DNA from: an uncultured Collinsella sp.
GTDB lineage: Bacteria > Actinomycetota > Coriobacteriia > Coriobacteriales > Coriobacteriaceae
Reading direction: 5' to 3'
DNA: 6,436 bases
NCBI GenBank assembly: GCA_900547505.1
Contig: URGY01000099.1
Coordinates: 1-6,436, forward strand
Numbering within the stretch: position 1 is the first letter of the stretch; the number at the start of each line of letters is the position of its first letter. Positions 6,248-6,436 of the stretch are shown here, in pieces. A program made the position numbers and the translations under genes. Under the pieces are notes generated by a model. The model worked only from the letters and a program-made list of their open reading frames with translations, did not search any database and had not been told where the DNA came from.

Positions 6248-6276
6248 ATCGTACGTTGAACCACAACAACTGTCAA
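6248..6276 (-). promoter_or_regulatory. Sigma-70-type promoter of the rny operon
   Basis: On the minus strand a perfect -35 hexamer TTGACA (6276-6271) is followed after exactly 17 bases by TACGAT (6253-6248), matching the -10 consensus at four of six positions including the key first, second and last bases. Transcription should begin near 6241, giving a leader of about 160 nt before the rny ATG at 6081. This is the best promoter in the window and the likely source of the rny-ATPase-spoVS-miaB-miaA-hflX transcript. Confidence 0.75.
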
Positions 6277-6324
6277 ATAAATGGCCCCAGTACGGCGGCT
6301 AAAACGCGGTGAGCGGCGGGGCCA
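6277..6324 (-). terminator. Possible intrinsic terminator of recX
   Basis: Fifteen bases past the recX stop, TGGCCCC (6324-6318) pairs perfectly with GGGGCCA (6288-6282) and is followed by TTTAT, which runs straight into the -35 of the rny promoter. The 29-base loop is long for an intrinsic terminator and the U-tract is short, so efficiency is uncertain. Its position between recX and a strong promoter supports separation of the recA-recX unit from the rny operon. Confidence 0.45.
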
Positions 6325-6338
6325 CAAAACGCATACGC

Positions 6339-6436
6339 CTAAAGCGCACATTCCTCGCATTCGGCATCGAGACGTGCCTTAACGGCATCGGCGGCGATGT
6401 GATACGAGAAGCCCTTGCCCATCAAAAACCGAACCA
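6339..6436 (-). CDS. recX: Regulatory protein RecX, C-terminal 31 residues (cut by window edge)
   Basis: RecX binds RecA filaments and limits RecA recombinase activity. Only the last 31 residues are present. They begin VRFLMGKGFSYHIAADAV, which fits the C-terminal RecX repeat (RFLxxRGFSYDxIxxAL), and end in a short tail DAECEECAL before TAG (6341-6339). Having recX immediately upstream of rny fits the recA-recX-rny order common in Coriobacteriia and the recA-near-rny order in Firmicutes. The identification depends on a short fragment plus context. The two close cysteines (CEEC) at the C-terminus are not a RecX feature I know. Confidence 0.78.
   Translation of the reverse strand, partial: VRFLMGKGFSYHIAADAVKARLDAECEECAL

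Noticed and set aside
6082..6338. Known riboswitch or small RNA gene in the rny upstream region
   Set aside because: I recognised hairpins but no conserved riboswitch core, T-box, tRNA-like fold or 6S-like structure. The hairpins are reported as possible attenuator elements only.

Overview
The window reads as one end of a short-read assembly contig from a Gram-positive gut actinobacterium, most likely class Coriobacteriia and probably a Collinsella. This rests on gene order (recX, rny, a GHKL ATPase, spoVS, miaB, miaA, hflX), on RNase Y and SpoVS occurring beside actinobacterial-style genes, on the moderately high GC, and on recognisable protein sequences. It is inference; no database was searched. 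Every gene is on the minus strand, so transcription runs from the right end (6436) to the left end (1).

Layout in the direction of transcription. (1) 6339-6436 is the C-terminus of recX, cut by the window edge. (2) 6082-6338 is the only sizeable non-coding region. It holds a possible recX terminator, a very good sigma-70-type promoter (TTGACA, 17 nt, TACGAT) and a leader of about 160 nt. The leader carries a strong terminator-like hairpin about 30 nt before the rny ribosome-binding site. (3) rny (RNase Y) is followed after a single base by a 361-residue cytoplasmic GHKL-type ATPase of unknown role. (4) A 74-nt gap with a dyad and a possible weak promoter leads into spoVS. (5) A 55-nt gap with a run of nine C (coding sense) leads into miaB. 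(6) miaB, miaA and hflX are joined by two identical TAATG stop/start overlaps. hflX is cut off exactly before its P-loop because positions 1-34 are not genomic: they are an exact Illumina Nextera adapter ending in the Tn5 mosaic end.

How the genes fit together. RNase Y is the membrane-anchored endonuclease that starts mRNA decay. MiaA and MiaB act in sequence on A37 of tRNAs that read UNN codons (i6A, then ms2i6A). HflX is a GTPase that splits or rescues stalled ribosomes. The operon therefore centres on RNA turnover and translation quality. The two less understood members, the GHKL ATPase and SpoVS, lie between RNase Y and the tRNA genes. In many Firmicutes a phosphodiesterase of the YmdB type lies between rny and spoVS; here the GHKL ATPase takes that place.

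The most interesting points are the uncharacterised GHKL ATPase in the rny-spoVS gap, the promoter plus terminator-like hairpin in the rny leader (possible attenuation or autoregulation), the spoVS upstream dyad, and the C9 tract before miaB. The long plus-strand open frames are antisense shadows of these genes. No tRNA, rRNA, CRISPR array, insertion sequence or phage gene was seen.
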